NCBI GenBank assembly: GCA_910587295.1
Contig: CAJULP010000084.1
Location: 1-48,863, forward strand
DNA from: an uncultured Lachnospiraceae bacterium
GTDB taxonomy: Bacteria > Bacillota > Clostridia > Lachnospirales > Lachnospiraceae
Reading direction: 5' to 3'
DNA: 48,863 nucleotides
Made by a program: the position numbers and the translations under genes. Below, one piece after another: positions 25,562 to 33,982 of the stretch; position 1 is the stretch's first letter, and the number at the start of each line of letters is the position of its first letter. The notes beneath the pieces are model-generated. The model worked only from the letters and a program-made list of their open reading frames with translations. It searched no databases and was not told where the DNA came from.

Positions 25562-25608
25562 AGTACCATTTTTGAGGACATACGAGCCTTGGGGATGGTG
25601 CTTTTTTT
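25562..25608 (+). terminator. Intrinsic terminator of tRNA-Lys
   Basis: AGTACCAT pairs with ATGGTGCT through one G-U pair, with an inner GAGG/CCTT extension, followed by seven T residues (25602-25608). Confidence 0.75.
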
Positions 25609-25611
25609 ATT

Positions 25612-25668
25612 GTGAAATTCCGGTTTTGATATCTGGATCCCTGTCTGATACTGAAACCGGAATTTCAC
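25612..25668. repeat. 15-bp perfect inverted repeat at the araC stop codon
   Basis: GTGAAATTCCGGTTT (25612-25626) and its exact complement (25654-25668) enclose a 27-nt loop. The right arm contains the stop codon of the AraC-family gene. No T-run follows on the minus strand, so it is more likely an mRNA 3'-end stabilising stem or an element end than a classical terminator. Confidence 0.7.
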
Positions 25669-26537
25669 ATTGTGTACTGCTTTTTAAATTGTTTGGGCGT
25701 AATCCCTTTCCATTTCCTGAATGTTTTGATCAGGTGGCTGCTGTCCGAAAATCCGGTCTCCTGACTGATATAGCTTAGATCAAACTCCGTAAACAAAAGC
25801 AGATCCGCCGCTTTGCTGACCCGGATAAACTCTATGTACTCCTTACAGGAACGGCCGTAGTACTGTTTAAAGCTTTTGGCAAAATAAGAATAGCTCATAT
25901 TGCACATATCAGCTAATTCCTCCACCCGGATGGTTTCACCTGCATGGACGTCGATATACGCCGTAATCGCCCGGATGGAATTTGTTTCCGAAGAATGGGC
26001 TGCGGCCTTATCCGTATTAAATCCCTGTTCCCGCCAGATCCGAATCATCTGCACCAGCAGATAGCATATCTTATTATGGACTATAATATCATATCCATAA
26101 TTTTTATTCCAAAGCTCCTCTCTGCATTCTTCCAGTATATTTCTAACCATCAAATCCCGGATCTGCTTCTCTTTAAAAAAAATATCAGCATGATTACTCT
26201 TACTGGCATTTTCCAAAATCACCCGCAGCTTGGGCGCATAATTATTTTCCGTGTACAGTCTGCTGACATCAAATTTGATCCCCTCATACTTAAGGGGCAT
26301 ATCAGCAGCCGTGTAAATAGCGTGTACAGCTTCCGGGTGAAAAAGAATCATATCCCCCGGCTCTACCACGTAACTTTTCCCATCGCACTCCACCAGCCCG
26401 GTTCCTTCCAGCATATATATGATCTCCATAAAATAATGCCAGTGAGGCCGTACAGGAAATGGCATCGCAGCAGTATCATATAAAAAAGCCTCATAAGGAC
26501 AATCCAGAGTGTCACAATACTCAAACAAATACTGCAT
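25665..26537 (-). CDS. AraC family transcriptional regulator
   Basis: This 290-aa regulator has an N-terminal cupin sensor domain (about 20-110, PHWHYFMEIIYMLEGTG, VEPGDMILFHPEAVH) and a C-terminal pair of helix-turn-helix motifs (about 190-288, IRVEELADMCNMSYSYFAKSF, LSYISQETGFSDSSHLIKTFRKWKG). The cupin histidines suggest a small sugar or similar ligand. It is divergent from the GH113-like gene with 133 bp between them and is the likely regulator of that gene. GAGGG lies before the ATG. Confidence 0.9.
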   Translation of the reverse strand: MQYLFEYCDTLDCPYEAFLYDTAAMPFPVRPHWHYFMEIIYMLEGTGLVECDGKSYVVEPGDMILFHPEAVHAIYTAADMPLKYEGIKFDVSRLYTENNYAPKLRVILENASKSNHADIFFKEKQIRDLMVRNILEECREELWNKNYGYDIIVHNKICYLLVQMIRIWREQGFNTDKAAAHSSETNSIRAITAYIDVHAGETIRVEELADMCNMSYSYFAKSFKQYYGRSCKEYIEFIRVSKAADLLLFTEFDLSYISQETGFSDSSHLIKTFRKWKGITPKQFKKQYTM

Positions 26538-26670
26538 AACTTTCCCTCACGAATAGGTTTTTACAATTTTGACATGGCTACATTATAGCGGATAACCCTC
26601 ACATATGCTATAATTATTTTAATGATAACTCAAGTACAATAAGACGGTCGAACAAGAACGGAGGGTTTTT
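26538..26670. promoter_or_regulatory. Divergent control region between araC-type gene and GH113-like gene
   Basis: The plus strand carries an extended -10 box TGCTATAAT (TATAAT at 26609-26614) toward the glycosidase. The minus strand carries TATAAT with the complementary GCTATAATG near 26580. TTATAGC and GCTATAA form an inverted repeat around the centre, a possible regulator site. GGAGG lies 6 nt before the glycosidase ATG. Confidence 0.5.
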
Positions 26671-27600
26671 ATGCAATTAATAAAAGGGATTACATTTGCT
26701 CCCTTTTGTCCAAAAGGAAGTTTTCTAAACAAAAAGGCCTATGAAAGTTTTAACAGCCTTGTTAAAGGCACCGGAGCAAACTTTATCATGCTTGTTCCTA
26801 ACGGACTGCAGGATACCCCGCAGTCAGAAGAAATCTCTTACACATCTGATGCCACAATATCAGACGAAGAATTGATTCAAATGATAGATCATATCCACAA
26901 GGCAGGACTTACCGTTGCGCTAAAGCCAACCGTGAACTGTAAAAACGGAACCTGGCGCGCCCATATCAACTTTTTTGATATTGATGTACACTGTGAGCCT
27001 AAGTGGAGCAACTGGTTTGCCTCCTACACCAAGTTCCAGCTTCATTATGCAAAGATTGCCCAAAAAACAGGATGTGAAATGTTCATAGCCGGATGCGAGA
27101 TGGTCATGTCAGAACGCCGCAGCGACGAATGGCGGAAATTAATTTCCGATATCCGCACCGTTTATGACGGTCCTGTTACCTATAATACCGACAAATACCA
27201 GGAAGATCATGTGACGTGGTGGGATTGTGTTGATTCTATTTGTTCCAGCGGATATTATCCTGCGGGAAGCTGGGAAAAAGAACTTGACCGGATCGAAAAG
27301 GTAGTTGAAAAATTCCGGAAGCCTTTCTTTTTTGCCGAATGCGGCTGCATGTCTGTTACCGGCTCTTCCAAAGCCCCTAACGACTGGACCATCCGGGGTA
27401 CCGTTAATCTACAGGAACAGGCCGACTGGTATGCGGAAATGTTCGAAGCCTGTCAAAAGCGGAGCTGGGTAGGGGGATTTTGTCTCTGGGACTGGCCCTT
27501 TAAGCAATATTCCACGCATAAAGCAAAATCCAACTGCGGCTATAATATTTATGCAAAGCCGGCGCAGGATGTAGTCAAAAAATATTACAGTTTATTATAA
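26671..27600 (+). CDS. GH113-like glycoside hydrolase (clan GH-A)
   Basis: This 309-aa protein lacks a signal peptide, so it probably acts in the cytoplasm. The catalytic pair of a GH-A barrel is visible: E143 in AGCEMVMSE as acid/base and E223 in FFAECGC as nucleophile. The 80-residue spacing equals that of the characterised GH113 mannanase. LVPNG, KPTVNCKNGTWR and WVGGFCLWDW complete the barrel motifs. A beta-mannan or related oligosaccharide substrate is likely but unproven. The gene is divergent from an AraC regulator. Its 3' end overlaps the convergent permease gene by 26 bp. Confidence 0.72.
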   Translation: MQLIKGITFAPFCPKGSFLNKKAYESFNSLVKGTGANFIMLVPNGLQDTPQSEEISYTSDATISDEELIQMIDHIHKAGLTVALKPTVNCKNGTWRAHINFFDIDVHCEPKWSNWFASYTKFQLHYAKIAQKTGCEMFIAGCEMVMSERRSDEWRKLISDIRTVYDGPVTYNTDKYQEDHVTWWDCVDSICSSGYYPAGSWEKELDRIEKVVEKFRKPFFFAECGCMSVTGSSKAPNDWTIRGTVNLQEQADWYAEMFEACQKRSWVGGFCLWDWPFKQYSTHKAKSNCGYNIYAKPAQDVVKKYYSLL

Positions 27601-28444
27601 AAAACTCGATCAAAACTCCGGCTGCCACACCCAGTCCATAGAGGGTCAGTGTAATTTTCATATTTTCTTTCAGGTCCTCATTTACCCGGAAAAGAACCAA
27701 AAGGCCTACTCCTGTTCCGGAAAGCAGCCCTGCGATCATGGAACCGGCCCCCAACACCCCTTCCAGATAAAGCTGAGTCAGCAAAATGGAAGAGGCACAA
27801 TTGGGGATAAGGCCCACTAAGCCTGCAAGGGCAGGTCCTAAAACCGGCTTTGCCAAAAGAAGATTCTCTATTCTGGCTTCTCCTGCCAGCCCAATCAGCA
27901 GATTTAAGATTATGGAAATCAGAAGAATAAATGTAAATATCTGAAGCGTATGTCTGAATGCCGACAAAATGATCTTCCCTTCGCCACAGTGGCAGTGCTG
28001 ATGGTCACAGAGATGCTCGATCCGGAGTTTTTCCTCTTCTTTTCCTTTTCTCTTCCGAATCCATAAGTCAATCATCAGGCCTGCCAAAACACCGGTCACG
28101 ACTTTCACCCCGAGAATTTTAGCGATCATCGGCAAAGGAGCCTGTTCCGATATCAGCACAGGCAGCATCTCGTCGGATGTTGATAAAAATACCGAAAACA
28201 GGGTTCCCAAAGTAATGACCCTTCCGGCATAGAGGTTAGAAGCCGCTGCGGAAAATCCGCATTGGGGCACCATTCCTATGATCCCTCCAAGCACCGGCCC
28301 CCATTTCCCGGCCTTTTGCAGCATGATTCCAGCCTTTTGGCTGGTCTTATGTTCCATATATTCCATCACAACATAAGTCAAAAACAAAAAAGGAAGCAGC
28401 TTTATCCCGTCCAGCAGCGCATCTGCCACAGCCTCAGTAAACAT
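27575..28444 (-). CDS. ArsP_2-type permease, putative manganese or metalloid transporter
   Basis: This 289-aa membrane protein has about nine to ten helices in two related halves. Each half has a matching motif: GGIIGMVPQCGFSAAASNLYAGR and AGLVGLIPNCASSILLTQLYLEG. This internal duplication is typical of the ArsP_2 / putative manganese transporter family. A loop between the halves is His- and Cys-rich (EHLCDHQHCHCGEG, about 143-155) and could bind metal. The true substrate cannot be told from sequence. GGAAGGAG precedes the ATG. Confidence 0.75.
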   Translation of the reverse strand: MFTEAVADALLDGIKLLPFLFLTYVVMEYMEHKTSQKAGIMLQKAGKWGPVLGGIIGMVPQCGFSAAASNLYAGRVITLGTLFSVFLSTSDEMLPVLISEQAPLPMIAKILGVKVVTGVLAGLMIDLWIRKRKGKEEEKLRIEHLCDHQHCHCGEGKIILSAFRHTLQIFTFILLISIILNLLIGLAGEARIENLLLAKPVLGPALAGLVGLIPNCASSILLTQLYLEGVLGAGSMIAGLLSGTGVGLLVLFRVNEDLKENMKITLTLYGLGVAAGVLIEFFIINCNIF

Positions 28445-28471
28445 TTCAGTTCTCCTTCCGCCCGTCTGCTA

Positions 28472-29260
28472 TTAAAGCAAACCGGTTCCATCCAATAATG
28501 TAAGCACCCCAAAGGCTGCCGGCTGATGCAGCATATAGATCAGCAGAGAATGCCTTCCCAAAAAAGAAAGCGGCTGCCAGGATGCCATAAAGTACTTGTC
28601 CATAAATTCCTTACGGTCTTCTATCATACGATAAATAAAGTATCCTGACAAGAACAAAAAAAACCATGGAATCAAAGAAAAATAATCCGTCGAATAAAAA
28701 CCGCGTTCAGGGAATCCTAAAAAGGTCATAAAATACCCTTGATACAGGCTCTCTGGCAGCCCGGTCATGTTCCATCGTTCAAAGCCTAAATAACCCATAT
28801 TCACATTCCTTGTAACCGCGAACAATGCAAATGCCCCCATAAGCCCCGGCAAGGGCGGAACTTTTTGAAAGAACCGCCCCAGCCAAGCCATAAGGAGCAT
28901 ACTGCTTCCGATCAGGGTCAGAACTCCGAAAAGAACCCTGTCTTCCGGTAAAAACAACAGCGTAACCACACTCACCACCGCCCCGGCGCCAAAAACAATA
29001 AGCCCTCTTTTAACCGGCTTTTTCCCGAGAGACCAGCAAAATCCCGATAAAAGGATAAAACTCCAGCAGATGCTTTGCTGCCAGATGTAGGCCCACCCGC
29101 CTTTGTACCAGCTCCAATCCTTCCCAAACAAGTACACCAGATCCCAGCAGACATGATAGATGACCATGCTGACCAGAGTAATCCCCCGGAAACTGTCTAA
29201 TATCCCATAACGCCTTGCCGCTTTCTTTTGTTTTTCTTCCACTTTCATTTTACAGATCAT
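28472..29260 (-). CDS. DUF1624 / heparan-alpha-glucosaminide acetyltransferase-like membrane protein
   Basis: This 262-aa integral membrane protein has about seven helices. The N-terminal RYGILDSFRGITLVSMVIYHVCWDL carries the Asp and His of the YeiB/HGSNAT-like acyltransferase family, and the C-terminus has SFLGRHSLLIYMLHQP, also conserved. It may transfer an acyl group to an exported sugar or lipid. Its start overlaps the glnA stop by 11 bp; a second ATG at 29248 is possible. No strong ribosome binding site is seen, so it probably relies on coupling to glnA. Confidence 0.75.
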   Translation of the reverse strand: MICKMKVEEKQKKAARRYGILDSFRGITLVSMVIYHVCWDLVYLFGKDWSWYKGGWAYIWQQSICWSFILLSGFCWSLGKKPVKRGLIVFGAGAVVSVVTLLFLPEDRVLFGVLTLIGSSMLLMAWLGRFFQKVPPLPGLMGAFALFAVTRNVNMGYLGFERWNMTGLPESLYQGYFMTFLGFPERGFYSTDYFSLIPWFFLFLSGYFIYRMIEDRKEFMDKYFMASWQPLSFLGRHSLLIYMLHQPAAFGVLTLLDGTGLL

Positions 29261-30680
29261 AATACATCTTAAATTCAGCAGGATTGGGAATCTGCTCCAT
29301 CTTCTTTAACTCCCCGCGTTTACGCGCTACCCATACGTCAATAAGCCTCTTAGGGAAAACGCCTCCCTTAGTCAGATAATCATGGTCTGCTTCCAGCGCA
29401 TCCAATGCTTCGCCTAAAGACTTCGGCAGCCCTTTGATCTTCTTCTGCTCTTCTTCGGATAATGTATACAGATTAAAATCATACGGTCCCCATCCGTTTT
29501 TTGCAGGGTCGATCTTTTTTTCAATCCCGTCTAAGCCCGCCATCAAAATTGCCGCATAGGCATAATAAGGATTGGCTGTGGCATCCGGATTTCTCAGTTC
29601 AAATCTCTTGGTTTCAGGAGACTTGGCATAAGCCGGAATCCTGATCACCGCACTACGGTTAGAAGTCGCGTAACCGATCGTCACCGGCGCTTCATATCCC
29701 GGTACCAGGCGCTTAAAGGAATTTGTTGAAGGATTGGTAAAGGCACACAACGACGCAATATGGGAAAGCAATCCGCCTATGAAATAATGTGCCGTCCGGC
29801 TTAAGCCGGAATACCCGTTTTCATCATAAAATAAAGGGTTCCCGTCCTTTGTAAGCAGCATATGGACATGCAGGCCGCTGCCCGCTTCCTGGTAAATCGG
29901 TTTCGGCAAAAAGGTTGCGGTCTTCCCCACCTGTGCCGCCATATTTTTGATAATATATTTAATGATCATGGTGTTGTCAGCCATTTGAGGCATATCAGCC
30001 AGCTCTACTTCTATCTCCATCTGGCCCGGCCCGCCTACTTCATGATGGTGGTATTTTACCTGGATCCCCCAGTTCTCCATCATCATGCACATGCGGCTCC
30101 GCAGATCATACCCCACGTCCTGAGGCGCCGCCACATGATAACCCCCTTTATAAGGCACTTCATAGCCGTTATTCCCAGGGGTATCCAGACTAAAGTTCCA
30201 ATCCGCCTGTCTGGTATCAATCCGGTATCCACATTGCTGCGGCGTCACTTCAAACCTGGCACTGTCAAACAGATAAAACTCAAACTCCGGCCCAATCACC
30301 ATCCTGTCGGCAATCCCGCTTTCTTTCATATATTCCACAGCCCGAAGGCTGACATTTTTCGGGTATTGGTCAAAGGGCTTATTTTCTCCCTTTCCGATCG
30401 TGCACACATTTCCACACATAGTCAGCGTGGGCACTGTTGCAAACGGATCCACATATGCGGTATCCGGGTCCGGCAAGAATACCATGTCACTTTTTTCAAC
30501 AGGAGCATAGCCGTAATTTGATCCATCAAAGCCAATACCATACGTAAACGTGTCTTCACCAAACCGTTCTACCGGAATGGTGATATGACGCCAGCGTCCG
30601 TCAATATCTGTCATCTTAAAATCAATCATGCGGATCTGTTTCTCTTCACATAGCTTTTTGATTGCTTCGGTCTTGTCCAT
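29250..30680 (-). CDS. glnA: Glutamine synthetase, type I
   Basis: This 476-aa enzyme makes glutamine from glutamate, ammonia and ATP. Conserved motifs are FDGSNYGY (substrate loop), VIGPEFEFYLFD (metal-binding Glu), YHHHEVGGPGQMEIE, AGSGLHVHMLL (active-site His), LVPGYEAPVTIGYATSNRSAVIRIP (ATP site) and RFELRNPDATANPYYAYAAIL. A tyrosine in NLYTLSEEE lies where enterobacterial enzymes are adenylylated, but the surrounding sequence differs, so that control is doubtful. No P-II or GlnR gene is nearby. Confidence 0.93.
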   Translation of the reverse strand: MDKTEAIKKLCEEKQIRMIDFKMTDIDGRWRHITIPVERFGEDTFTYGIGFDGSNYGYAPVEKSDMVFLPDPDTAYVDPFATVPTLTMCGNVCTIGKGENKPFDQYPKNVSLRAVEYMKESGIADRMVIGPEFEFYLFDSARFEVTPQQCGYRIDTRQADWNFSLDTPGNNGYEVPYKGGYHVAAPQDVGYDLRSRMCMMMENWGIQVKYHHHEVGGPGQMEIEVELADMPQMADNTMIIKYIIKNMAAQVGKTATFLPKPIYQEAGSGLHVHMLLTKDGNPLFYDENGYSGLSRTAHYFIGGLLSHIASLCAFTNPSTNSFKRLVPGYEAPVTIGYATSNRSAVIRIPAYAKSPETKRFELRNPDATANPYYAYAAILMAGLDGIEKKIDPAKNGWGPYDFNLYTLSEEEQKKIKGLPKSLGEALDALEADHDYLTKGGVFPKRLIDVWVARKRGELKKMEQIPNPAEFKMYYDL

Positions 30681-30818
30681 AACTTTATTCCTTTCCCTTG
30701 ATCCAATTTTGAGATAATTATATCATACGCCCCAAACCTTCCGCACTACATTTTTGTCACTGTTTCCCTGTTTTCTTCATAGCCTATAACAGATAGGAAA
30801 AAGGAGAAGACTGCACTT

Positions 30819-32480
30819 ATGGCTATTGGTTACCTAAACATACAGACAAGGACTGCCCACGACGCTCTCCCGATAAGCGGCGTTCAGATTAGAATCACGG
30901 ATTTTCAGGGAAACAGCATCTATCAGCTGACCACAGACCAAAACGGGGAAACCCAGACCGTTCCCTTAGAAACACTGGATAAAAGCTTTTCCCAAAATCA
31001 ATATTATTCCGGCTTACCTTATAAAAGCTACAATGTGCTTGCACAGGCTGCCGGCTTTAATTCCCTTTTCATTTCAGATATCCCTATTTTTGACGGGGAA
31101 ACCGCTTCCCTGCCCCTCTTGCTGATTCCCATGCAGGAGATACAGCGGAATCCAATCCTGACGGAAATCCCTATCGGGAAACCCGCAGTTGCCGCCCAAG
31201 GACCGCGCCAGCAGGAAGGATCCGTGGTTTCCCCTTATGTACTGCGCCAGGTAGTGATTCCCAATCCCATTACCGTACATTTGGGAACGCCCAGTTCCTC
31301 GGCAGCAAATGTGCAGGTGTCATTTCCGGATTATGTGAAAAACGTAGCCAGCAGTGAAATATATCCCACCTGGCCTGCTGCCTCCCTCACCGCAAATATC
31401 TACGCCATCATTACATTCGCTTTAAACAGGATCTTTACGGAATGGTACAAAAGCAGGGGATACAACTTTGACATTACAAACAGTACCGCTTACGACCAGG
31501 CTTTTGTGTATGGGCGGCCTATTTATGATTCCATAAGCCGGATCGTGGATCAGATCTTTAACCAATATGTAAAGCGGCAGGGGCAGAACGCACCCTATTT
31601 TACTTCTTTCTGCAACGGAACCACCGCCACCTGCCAGGGCTTATCCCAATGGGGAACCGTCACGCTGGCAAACCAGGGGATGACGCCGCTTCAAATCCTG
31701 CGCTCCTATTATCCGAAAGATATTGAGATTGCAGAGACAAACACCATCACTAACGTACTTTCCTCATACCCCGGCACCCTTCTTAAAGTGGGCAGCGCAG
31801 GACTTGACGTACAGACGATCCAGACTTACTTAAACCGGATCAGACAAAATTATCCTGCTATACCCGCCATTACTGATGAAACTGGATCTTTCCAAAACAG
31901 CACCAAAGCTGCCGTGACCAAATTCCAAAGCATTTTCAATTTAGCGCCTGACGGGATAGTAGGAAAATCCACATGGTATAAGCTTTCAAGCCTGTATACC
32001 GCCGTGACCAGACTGGCGGAACTTAACAGCGAGGGCACTACTCTCGGCATCGGAACCGTGCCCCCTGACAGCATGCTCCGTCAAGGGTCAAAAGGTCAGG
32101 ACGTGATCACCCTCCAATACCTGCTAAATGTCATTTCCGAATATTATCCCAACGTTCCTCCCCTTGCCCAAGACGGCATCTTTGGCAGCGGAACCAAGCA
32201 ATCGGTAAGCGCATTCCAGCAGACCATGCGCCTTACGCCCGACGGAATTGTAGGCCCCCTCACATGGAACGCATTGTACGAAGTTTATCTGGGAATCAAC
32301 CAAAACGTTCCCTCTCCCGGACCGGGCGGCGGTTTCTTCCAATATACGGTAAAGTCCGGGGATACTTTATGGCTTCTTGCCAAGAGATTTGGCACAACGG
32401 TAGATGCAATCAAACGGTTAAACGGGCTGACCAGCGATATGCTGAGCATCGGGCAGGTACTGAAGATTCCGGAAGGATGA
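30819..32480 (+). CDS. SpoIID-like / peptidoglycan-binding / LysM protein
   Basis: This 553-aa protein has no signal peptide. Its order is: carboxypeptidase-regulatory-like beta domain (about 1-105), SpoIID-like domain (about 150-310), two PG_binding_1 repeats (about 320-395 and 410-485, each with PDGIVGxxTW) and a C-terminal LysM (about 508-552). In the SpoIID part E180 (NVASSEIYPTW) matches the catalytic Glu of SpoIID lytic transglycosylases, and CQGLSQWGT matches the conserved GxSQxG loop. It probably acts on spore or cell-wall peptidoglycan. It is divergent from glnA. Confidence 0.8.
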   Translation: MAIGYLNIQTRTAHDALPISGVQIRITDFQGNSIYQLTTDQNGETQTVPLETLDKSFSQNQYYSGLPYKSYNVLAQAAGFNSLFISDIPIFDGETASLPLLLIPMQEIQRNPILTEIPIGKPAVAAQGPRQQEGSVVSPYVLRQVVIPNPITVHLGTPSSSAANVQVSFPDYVKNVASSEIYPTWPAASLTANIYAIITFALNRIFTEWYKSRGYNFDITNSTAYDQAFVYGRPIYDSISRIVDQIFNQYVKRQGQNAPYFTSFCNGTTATCQGLSQWGTVTLANQGMTPLQILRSYYPKDIEIAETNTITNVLSSYPGTLLKVGSAGLDVQTIQTYLNRIRQNYPAIPAITDETGSFQNSTKAAVTKFQSIFNLAPDGIVGKSTWYKLSSLYTAVTRLAELNSEGTTLGIGTVPPDSMLRQGSKGQDVITLQYLLNVISEYYPNVPPLAQDGIFGSGTKQSVSAFQQTMRLTPDGIVGPLTWNALYEVYLGINQNVPSPGPGGGFFQYTVKSGDTLWLLAKRFGTTVDAIKRLNGLTSDMLSIGQVLKIPEG

Positions 32481-32505
32481 AAAAATATTTAACATATATT
32501 CCATA

Positions 32506-32531
32506 AAAGGAGCCCGCAAACGGGCTCCTTT
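32506..32531. terminator. Bidirectional intrinsic terminator
   Basis: A perfect 11-bp stem (AAAGGAGCCCG/CGGGCTCCTTT) with a CAAA loop lies between the convergent SpoIID/LysM and DHH genes. The A and T flanks serve both strands. Confidence 0.85.
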
Positions 32532-32549
32532 ACCAATGACCATCTTCTG

Positions 32550-33521
32550 TTATTGATCTGACAAAACGTTTAAGAATAAATCCCTGATACGGTCCTTAGG
32601 ATAATTCCCTAATAGGGACACCTTTTCCCTGCTGATAAATCCGCCGCCCATAGTGGAATGGCCGCCGCCGCTTCCCACATCGGCCAATGCCTTATGCAGC
32701 AGATTTCCGGCATGAACCTCCGGGTCTTCCGAACGGACAGACAATTTAATGCCATCCTCCCGGAAGGAAGCCACAATCGACACCTCAACCTCAATCAGTG
32801 AAAGGATAAAGTCTGACAGGATCGCGATCAGAGCGTCCGGACAGGAGAAAGGAACGCAGGAAATCCCGATCTTATCGTAAAGTTCAATATTTTCAATTGC
32901 CGCGCCGTAAGCTTTCAGATCGGTAAACTCCATATTGTTCCTCTCAAGATCTGCCAGCATATCCGGATCGCAGTGCCGAAATAAAAATCCCAGCATTTCA
33001 ATATCCAGCGAAGTTACACCTCTGGTCAGATTCAGGGTATCCATTTTTATCCCGTAGAGCAGTGCCGTAGCCACATCCCGATCCGGCACAATTCCTGATA
33101 AGGAATAATATTCCGCGATCAGGGTGGCACACGCACCGGTCGTGCGGATATCCTGGTACTGATATTCCATAGGAACAAAGGTGGGATGGTGGTCGATACA
33201 GGCAATCTCATCCCCTATGAAATCCGTTACATTCCCTGCATGTTTCTGCGTATCCACACAAATAATGCGGTCCGACTCCTTCATGTCTGCTGCCAGGCTT
33301 TCATAAGACGACATGTCGATATGAAAAGTATCTAACATCTTAGAGGCGCTCAGCTTATCAATCCTTCCATCGTAACAGAGCTTTGATTCAACGCCGCAGG
33401 CCGCAAGCAGCTTCTGCAGCCCAAAAGCAGAGGCAATGGCATCCGGGTCCGGAAAATTGTGGGTCTGGATATAAACCGGACAGCCCTGAAATAACGCAGC
33501 CAGATCATTCAATTTACTCAT
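32550..33521 (-). CDS. DHH/DHHA1 phosphoesterase (NrnA-type oligoribonuclease)
   Basis: This 323-aa protein starts at 33521, 8 nt after GAGGG; upstream extension is open but unsupported. It has the DHH-family metal motifs NFPDPDAIASA, CVDTQK and CIDHHP and a C-terminal DHHA1 domain with GSGGGHSTMGGG. NrnA-like proteins degrade nanoRNAs or dephosphorylate pAp; c-di-AMP or pGpG cleavage is also known for the superfamily. No membrane segments are seen, so it is not GdpP. It stands alone, ended by the bidirectional terminator. Confidence 0.85.
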   Translation of the reverse strand: MSKLNDLAALFQGCPVYIQTHNFPDPDAIASAFGLQKLLAACGVESKLCYDGRIDKLSASKMLDTFHIDMSSYESLAADMKESDRIICVDTQKHAGNVTDFIGDEIACIDHHPTFVPMEYQYQDIRTTGACATLIAEYYSLSGIVPDRDVATALLYGIKMDTLNLTRGVTSLDIEMLGFLFRHCDPDMLADLERNNMEFTDLKAYGAAIENIELYDKIGISCVPFSCPDALIAILSDFILSLIEVEVSIVASFREDGIKLSVRSEDPEVHAGNLLHKALADVGSGGGHSTMGGGFISREKVSLLGNYPKDRIRDLFLNVLSDQ

Positions 33522-33982
33522 GAAACAAACCCTCTTTATCAGTTTACCCCCTTCGTTGTCAGCGTTTATGATACCGCAGAATACTTGGGCAAACCTGCAA
33601 AAATATACCTCCCCAATGCTGAACGGACAAGCACATCCGACTCCGCACTGCAAAGCTCCGAAAGAAGCTCCGGCGTCACCAGCCCTCTCATCTGCAAGCG
33701 ACTTGAATAAGTCAGATTATTATACAAATAATTATCTGATAATTATTTGCTTTTTATTGTCATTTTATATAGTTAATTTATAAATTTCTACTTAATATAG
33801 GTATTTTTATATAATAATTACTTGACTAATCACAAAATAAGTGATATCATCCAGATAATAGATAAATAATTATTTTAAATTATTTGTCTTTATTCCAAAA
33901 AATATTTAATGTATAATATTCTTAACCACAATCGTCCTTATTGACATTGGTAAAAATTTTACACAACACAAGGAGAAGGAAT
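33522..33982. other. Intergenic region with a short gene remnant and the LacI-gene control region
   Basis: The part from 33522 to 33715 has normal composition. On the minus strand 33569-33694 encodes a 41-aa open stretch (start MRGLVTPELL, end LPKYSAVS) that looks protein-like but has no recognisable family; it may be the 3' remnant of a gene cut by an insertion. From 33716 onward the DNA turns very AT-rich. It holds an 11-bp AT hairpin (33725-33749) followed by CTTTTT, a second similar AAATAAT/ATTATTT pair near 33865-33886, and the promoter at 33822-33850. Confidence 0.5.
33822..33850 (+). promoter_or_regulatory. Probable promoter of the LacI-family gene
   Basis: -35 TTGACT at 33822-33827, a 17-bp spacer and -10 TATCAT at 33845-33850. 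The spacer holds an inverted repeat ATCAC/GTGAT (33829-33845) that could be an operator. A 13-nt palindrome GTAAAAATTTTAC (33950-33962) lies further down, just before the ribosome binding site. Confidence 0.5.

Noticed and set aside
29250..30680. Adenylylation control of glutamine synthetase
   Set aside because: A Tyr lies near the expected position, but the flanking residues differ from the enterobacterial site and no adenylyltransferase gene is present.
30681..30818. Consensus promoter between glnA and the SpoIID/LysM gene
   Set aside because: A TATAAT is present toward glnA, but no -35 at a proper distance could be shown, so no promoter was called.
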